A DNA stretch of 64,000 nt. It comes from Arthrobacter sp. 24S4-2 (GTDB lineage Bacteria; Actinomycetota; Actinomycetes; Actinomycetales; Micrococcaceae). Made by a program: the position numbers and the translations under genes. Every line of letters begins with the position of its first letter. Position 1 is the first letter of the stretch. A model generated the notes under the pieces. It ran no database searches. It was given only the letters and a program-made list of their open reading frames with translations, and was not told the DNA's origin. The stretch covers positions 5,332,001 through 5,396,000 of the forward strand of contig NZ_CP040018.1 in the NCBI RefSeq assembly GCF_005280255.1, in the 5' to 3' direction. Shown piece after piece: positions 59,724 to 64,000 of this stretch.

Positions 59724-60842
59724 ATGATCATCGGCGTCCCCAAAGAAATCAAGAACAACGAATTCCGCGTGGCCATCACCGCCGCAGGAGTCCACGAATT
59801 CCGCACCCACGGCCACACCGTGCTGGTGGAACGCGGCGCAGGCCTGGGCTCCGGCATCACCGACGAGGAGTACGCCATTGCGGGCGCCGAGATCGTCGCC
59901 GACGCGGACGACGTCTGGGCCCGCGCCGACATGGTCATGAAGGTCAAGGAGCCCATCGCCGCGGAATACCACCGCTTCCGCAAGGACCTGATCCTCTTCA
60001 CGTACCTGCACCTGGCCGCCGAGCCGGAGCTGACCCGCGAGCTGATAAACGCCGGCGTCACGGCCATCGCCTACGAGACCGTCCAGGAAGGCCGCACCCT
60101 TCCCCTGCTGGCCCCGATGTCCGAGGTTGCCGGCCGGCTCTCCGTCCAGGTCGGCGCCACCTCCCTGATGGCCCCCGCCGGCGGCAAGGGCGTCCTCCTC
60201 GGCGGCGTCCCCGGTGTCCGCCCGGCCAAGGTTGTTGTCCTGGGTGCGGGTGTTGCCGGCACCAACGCCGCGGCGATGGCCCTGGGCCTCGGCGCCGACG
60301 TCACCATCCTGGACATCAACATCAACCGCCTGCGTGAACTGGACGCCCAGTATCAGGGACGGCTGAAGACGGTCGCGTCCAACAAGTACGAGATCGAAAA
60401 GTCCGTCGTGGATGCGGACCTGGTCATCGGCTCCGTGCTGATCCCGGGCGCCAAGGCCCCCAAGCTGGTCACCAACGAGCTCGTCGCCCGGATGAAGCCC
60501 GGCTCCGTGCTCGTGGACATCGCGGTGGACCAGGGCGGCTGCTTCGAGGACACGCACCCCACCACGCACCAGGAGCCCACGTACAAGGTGCACAACACCA
60601 TCTTCTACTGCGTGGCCAACATGCCCGGCGCGGTCCCGAACACCTCCACGTACGCACTGACCAACGTCACGCTGCGCTATGCGGTGTCGCTGGCCAACCT
60701 TGGCGTGAAGGCCGCATTCGACCGCGATCCCGCCCTGGCTGCCGGCCTCAACATCGCCGCCGGCCACGTGGCACACCACTCGGTCTCCGAGGCGCACGGC
60801 CTGCCCCTCGTAGCTGACTGGCACGAACTGGTCGCTGCGTAG
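59724..60842 (+). CDS. ald: Alanine dehydrogenase
   Basis: 372 residues. MIIGVPKEIKNNEFRVAITA, KVKEPIAAEY with the substrate lysine, MSEVAGRLSVQVGA, the Rossmann loop VVLGAGVAGTNAA (near 173) and DIAVDQGGC. It deaminates L-alanine to pyruvate with NAD. GGAG before the ATG at 59724. The gap 59489-59723 to the divergent PucR gene has no other gene; it carries GCGTGAACGGACACC (59521-59535), half of the 13247/23097 repeat. Confidence 0.95.
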   Translation: MIIGVPKEIKNNEFRVAITAAGVHEFRTHGHTVLVERGAGLGSGITDEEYAIAGAEIVADADDVWARADMVMKVKEPIAAEYHRFRKDLILFTYLHLAAEPELTRELINAGVTAIAYETVQEGRTLPLLAPMSEVAGRLSVQVGATSLMAPAGGKGVLLGGVPGVRPAKVVVLGAGVAGTNAAAMALGLGADVTILDININRLRELDAQYQGRLKTVASNKYEIEKSVVDADLVIGSVLIPGAKAPKLVTNELVARMKPGSVLVDIAVDQGGCFEDTHPTTHQEPTYKVHNTIFYCVANMPGAVPNTSTYALTNVTLRYAVSLANLGVKAAFDRDPALAAGLNIAAGHVAHHSVSEAHGLPLVADWHELVAA

Positions 60843-60856
60843 TCCGTTTAGTTGCC

Positions 60857-60934
60857 GTTTGAACGGCAGTCATCCAACGCGTGCTGCTCCTTCGTCGCTT
60901 TGACGCGCGCTTTCTGGATGGCTGCCGTTCAAAC
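60857..60934. terminator. Large bidirectional hairpin between ald and the oxidoreductase gene
   Basis: 20-nt arms (60857-60876 with 60915-60934; 19 of 20 paired) around a 38-nt segment that itself can fold. It lies exactly between the two stops (60842 and 60936), so it can end transcription from both sides. Confidence 0.82.
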
Positions 60935-60935
60935 G

Positions 60936-62030
60936 TTAAGCCGTCGCCCTCTCAGCAACCAGTTCCCGTGCTTTTTCTATTAGTTTGAGGACTTCGATGG
61001 GGCCGGCGGGGTCTACCGGGAGGGGCAGCGGCGAGGATGCGCCGCCGTCGTTGATCTTGTCCGCAAGGATCCGGTAGAACTCCGGATAGGCCCCGCGTTC
61101 GGTGGACAACCGGTCCAGGTGCCCGTCGCGCCCCAGGGAACCGGCCCATTCGCCGTCCTCGATACCGTACTCCTCGTCCAGGGGGCCGCCCCCGGCCACG
61201 ATGTAGGGCTCCTGCGGATCCACGCCGTGCTTGGTGAAGCCACCCTCCGACCCCAGCAGCCGGTACCGCGGGCCCTGCTGGGCACACAGCATGTTCATCC
61301 ACAGGTGGCTGGTCACACCGGAATCGTGCTGCAGGGCCACGAACACGTCGTCGTCTGTCCTTTCTCCCGGCCGCCGGGCCCGCAGTTCCACGTGTGCGAC
61401 GGCGGCCGGTCCGAACAGCTGAAGGGCCTGGTCCAGGAGGTGGGTGCCGAGGTCGAACAGGACCCCGCCGCCGTCGTCGGCCGTGGCATCGGCCTTCCAG
61501 GCTTTGGAGACTTCCGGGGCCCAGCGTTCGAACCGTGATTCAAACCGGGTGACAGTGCCCAGGGCGCCGCTGTCCAGCAGACCTTTCACCGTGAGGTAGT
61601 CCCCGTCCCAGCGGCGGTTCTGGAACACCGTCAGCACGCGGCCCAGCCGGGCGGCGAGTTCCATCAGTTCCTGCCCTTCGGCGCTGCGCACCGCAAACGG
61701 CTTGTCGACCACGACGTCGAGGCCTGCCTCGAGCGCGGCCTTGGCCAGCGGAAAGTGCGTGGCCGGCGGAGTCCCGAGGACTATGAGGTCGAGGTCGCCG
61801 GCGAGCGCGATGATGCCGGCCGGGGTGTCCACGAGCCGCACGCCAGGGTAGCTTGCGGATGCCTCAGCCTGCCGCCCCGCGTCTGACGTGGATATCACGT
61901 CCAGCGAGTACGCCGGGTTGGCGGCGATCAGCGGCGCATGGAACACCCGGCCGGACAGTCCGAAGCCTGCCACTGCAGTGCGGATCGTGCGTTTTCCCGC
62001 GCCCGTGCGGGGAGTTGGTTCTGTGCTCAT
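60936..62030 (-). CDS. Gfo/Idh/MocA-family oxidoreductase
   Basis: 364 residues. NAD loop VAGFGLSGRVFHAPLI (19-34), the catalytic-site EVDKPFAVR-type motif DVVVDKPFAVRSAEG (near 107) with the lysine, and the C-terminal alpha/beta domain. Oxidises a sugar or sugar acid; the ligand is unknown. No neighbouring catabolic gene tells more. Confidence 0.87.
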   Translation of the reverse strand: MSTEPTPRTGAGKRTIRTAVAGFGLSGRVFHAPLIAANPAYSLDVISTSDAGRQAEASASYPGVRLVDTPAGIIALAGDLDLIVLGTPPATHFPLAKAALEAGLDVVVDKPFAVRSAEGQELMELAARLGRVLTVFQNRRWDGDYLTVKGLLDSGALGTVTRFESRFERWAPEVSKAWKADATADDGGGVLFDLGTHLLDQALQLFGPAAVAHVELRARRPGERTDDDVFVALQHDSGVTSHLWMNMLCAQQGPRYRLLGSEGGFTKHGVDPQEPYIVAGGGPLDEEYGIEDGEWAGSLGRDGHLDRLSTERGAYPEFYRILADKINDGGASSPLPLPVDPAGPIEVLKLIEKARELVAERATA

Positions 62031-62048
62031 GGACCAACGCTACCCCCG

Positions 62049-62194
62049 GACGCTCTCTCACTTCCGGCAGCTTTTGGCCGGATCCTCTCTCAGATCCTGC
62101 AACGTTCCACCCGACGCTCTCTCACCTCATTTGGAGCAATGCGAAGGAAGTGGGAGAGCGTCGCCCAAAAAGCGGTGAAAAGTGGGAGAGCGTC
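62049..62194. repeat. GACGCTCTCTCAC-family repeat (copy 4)
   Basis: GACGCTCTCTCACTT at the left end, GACGCTCTCTCAC in the middle and two rightward AGTGGGAGAGCGTC units. It is the most reiterated copy. It lies between the oxidoreductase and the ABC binding-protein gene. Confidence 0.78.
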
Positions 62195-62237
62195 GGCGGG
62201 GCGCTGCGTTTGCGTCGGCAGTATTGCGCGGCTGGTG

Positions 62238-63947
62238 TTACTTCTTTTCCCAGCCGATGGTGGTCCAGTCCGGAACCTGCGAGGCGCTCTTGAACAGGGA
62301 CGGGCCGTAATTGGCCAGGCCACTGCGCACGAACGAGATCTGCGGTCCGTTCATCACCACACCCATGGAGTAGTACTTGGCCATGTGCTTCTTTTCGACT
62401 TCCATGGCCGCCTTGTTGCGTTCGGTGTTGTCCTCGATGCTGCTGAGCTTCTTGATCTCCGCATCCAGCTCGGCATCGCCGAGTCCGTTTTCATTGGTCT
62501 TGGAGTCGTAGAACTGCTTGACGGCGTCCGTTGCGTCGGCGCCCACCCCGTAGCCTGAAACTGCCAGGAAGAAGTCACGGCTGCCTATCACCTTGCCGAA
62601 GTCGGCGGAGGCCCGCTGGTCGATCCCTACGTCCATGCCGCCGGCCTGGAGCTGCTTCTGCAGGGTCTGCGCGAACGCCAGGATGGTGGTGTCGTCGCCG
62701 AAATTGCTGATTTTGAAGGCGGCGGGGACACCGTCCTTCTCCATGATGCCAGCGGCGTTGGGCTTGTAGCCGGCGTCGGTCAGGACTTTCTTGGCTGCCT
62801 CGGGACCGGTCTCCGTGACGGGGTAGTTGTCCTGGTAATACTTGGAGAACGGCAGCAGCATCATCGAGCCGGAGCTGGTTTCATCCCAGTTCAGCCCGTT
62901 GAAGCGCACCTTGCGCAGGGCTTCGCGGTCCACGGCTGCGAAGATGGCCTTGCGGATGGCAACGTCGGTCAGCGGGGCCTTCTGTGCGTTCAGGTTCAGG
63001 CCGCCTGCGAAGAGCCGCTGGCCGCGGCGGACCTCGGAGTTCTTGGTGCCGTCAAGCTGCTTGTACAGTGCGATGGTGTTGGCGGAGACGCCGTCGATCT
63101 CGCCGTTTTTGAACGCGGCGACCGAAGCGCTGGTCTCCAGCTGGCGGAAGACAACCTTGTCCAGGACGGGCTTAGCGCCCCACCACTTGTCGTTCCGGGC
63201 CAAGGTCACGGTCTTGGCGGCGCTGTCGTACTTGTCCACTTTGAACGGTCCGGCCATCCACTCCGGGTGCATCTCACCGGTGAAGCCGGTGTTGAAGATC
63301 TCCGGCGTGTTCACGGCAGGGTGGATGAGGCCGGCGAAGAGGGCGTCCAGCGGGAAGACCGGCTGGGTGGTGGTGACCACAACCTCCTTGTCGCTGGACC
63401 CGGCTTTGACGGAATCAACGAATTCGTAGGCGCCGGAGGTGACGACGTCGATGTCCTTGTTCTCACCTTTGAGCATGTTCCAGGTGTTCTGGAAGGTCTT
63501 GACGTCGATCGGCGTGCCGTCGTTGTACGTGGCTTTCTCGTTCACCTTGATGGTGATGGTCTGCTTGCCGTCCTTGACCTCGCTCTTGACCTCCTCGCAG
63601 AAGTCCTTATTCGGCGTGGCCGTGCCGTCGAAGTCGAAGTTCCAGCAGCCCCAGGTCCCGGCACCGTCGATGGGACGGTGCAGCGCAGTGTTGTCCCCAC
63701 TGTTGCCGGTGTTGGAAAAGCCGTTGAAGTCCGGACCGATGCTGCCCAGCGGAAGCGTCACGGTGCCGCCCTGTTCCAGGTCCTTGGCGTCCTTGGCGTT
63801 GATGCTGATCAGCTTGGTGAGGTCGCTGCCGGCACCCTGGCCTTTGCCGGCGTCGGGGCCGGAGGGGGTCCCGCCTCCGCCGCAGCCGGTAAGCGCGAGC
63901 GCTGCCGCGACGGCGGCCACCCCGCCAATCTTGGTCAGATTCTTCAT
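62238..63947 (-). CDS. ABC transporter substrate-binding lipoprotein, peptide/nickel (family 5) type
   Basis: 569 residues from the ATG at 63947 (AAGGGAAAACC upstream). Lipobox ALTGC with Cys 22, then a glycine/serine linker. Family-5 features follow: KVNEKATYNDGTPIDVKTFQ, FKVDKYDSAAKTVTLARN, GLNLNAQKAPLTDVAIRKAI. Binds peptides or other oligomers and hands them to a permease that is not in the window; the next gene in the transcription direction is unrelated. The remaining permease genes should lie beyond the right edge, upstream. Confidence 0.9.
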   Translation of the reverse strand: MKNLTKIGGVAAVAAALALTGCGGGGTPSGPDAGKGQGAGSDLTKLISINAKDAKDLEQGGTVTLPLGSIGPDFNGFSNTGNSGDNTALHRPIDGAGTWGCWNFDFDGTATPNKDFCEEVKSEVKDGKQTITIKVNEKATYNDGTPIDVKTFQNTWNMLKGENKDIDVVTSGAYEFVDSVKAGSSDKEVVVTTTQPVFPLDALFAGLIHPAVNTPEIFNTGFTGEMHPEWMAGPFKVDKYDSAAKTVTLARNDKWWGAKPVLDKVVFRQLETSASVAAFKNGEIDGVSANTIALYKQLDGTKNSEVRRGQRLFAGGLNLNAQKAPLTDVAIRKAIFAAVDREALRKVRFNGLNWDETSSGSMMLLPFSKYYQDNYPVTETGPEAAKKVLTDAGYKPNAAGIMEKDGVPAAFKISNFGDDTTILAFAQTLQKQLQAGGMDVGIDQRASADFGKVIGSRDFFLAVSGYGVGADATDAVKQFYDSKTNENGLGDAELDAEIKKLSSIEDNTERNKAAMEVEKKHMAKYYSMGVVMNGPQISFVRSGLANYGPSLFKSASQVPDWTTIGWEKK

Positions 63948-64000
63948 GGTTTTCCCTTCATTTTTTGGTGCGAGATTGGTTCTTTGGGGATGGGGCAAGT

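Noticed and set aside
1..64000. Insertion sequences or prophage genes
   Set aside because: No transposase, integrase or phage structural protein was recognised in any frame.

Overview
The window is about 64 kb of high-GC DNA (mostly G/C third positions, many GTG starts, frequent 1-4 nt start/stop overlaps). Protein resemblances and gene content (DUF222-HNH protein, alanine dehydrogenase with a PucR regulator, split catabolic transketolase, mannitol PTS) point to an actinobacterium of the Micrococcaceae, most like Arthrobacter/Pseudarthrobacter. It reads as ordinary chromosome: about 60 protein genes, no tRNA, rRNA, CRISPR array, phage or insertion sequence seen. Genus is inferred, not shown.

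Layout. 1-5500: a sugar or polyol catabolic locus. A leftward pair (sugar-phosphate isomerase-like TIM barrel, then an SDR cut by the window edge) diverges from a rightward MFS symporter plus two-subunit transketolase, followed by a terminator and a GntR/FCD regulator; near-identical 15-bp operators sit before both transcription units and before the regulator. 5500-11650: DUF1003 protein, a frameshifted SDR, RibD-C reductase/DUF4389 pair, and a tightly overlapped STAS-like/zinc alcohol dehydrogenase/flavodoxin operon. 11700-16500: amidohydrolase, a GIY-YIG-like protein, a 5'-shortened DUF222-HNH gene, a decayed second copy of the GIY-YIG-like gene, and a uracil-DNA-glycosylase-like protein. 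16500-18120: HipBA toxin-antitoxin pair. 18150-23070: asparagine use (GntR, asparaginase, aspartate ammonia-lyase, asparagine permease), turning asparagine into aspartate and then fumarate. 23260-30800: lactate dehydrogenase, GNAT-AAA+ fusion, a Pyr4-like membrane protein, LtrA, a frameshifted carboxylesterase, HD hydrolase, GluQ. 31150-37150: Lrp regulators, a WXG100-like protein with a lipoprotein partner, LysE exporter, small conserved proteins. 37290-47480: malic enzyme and a run of regulators and MFS transporters. 47630-53690: mannitol PTS (mtlD, mtlA, TetR) divergent from ptsI-ptsH. 53900-64000: SDR, methyltransferase, orphan excisionase-like regulator, alditol oxidase, PucR/alanine dehydrogenase, Gfo/Idh/MocA oxidoreductase and a peptide-type ABC binding protein.

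Two cross-cutting observations stand out. First, four otherwise intact genes (SDR, aspA, carboxylesterase, RraA-like) each carry one frameshift, and in all four the frame is restored by adding one C to a four-C run preceded by G; this looks like systematic homopolymer under-calling rather than real gene loss. Second, short palindromic operators can be matched to local regulators (GntR, HipB, MarR, TetR), and a family of dispersed GACGCTCTCTCAC-type inverted repeats occupies four intergenic gaps in the right half.
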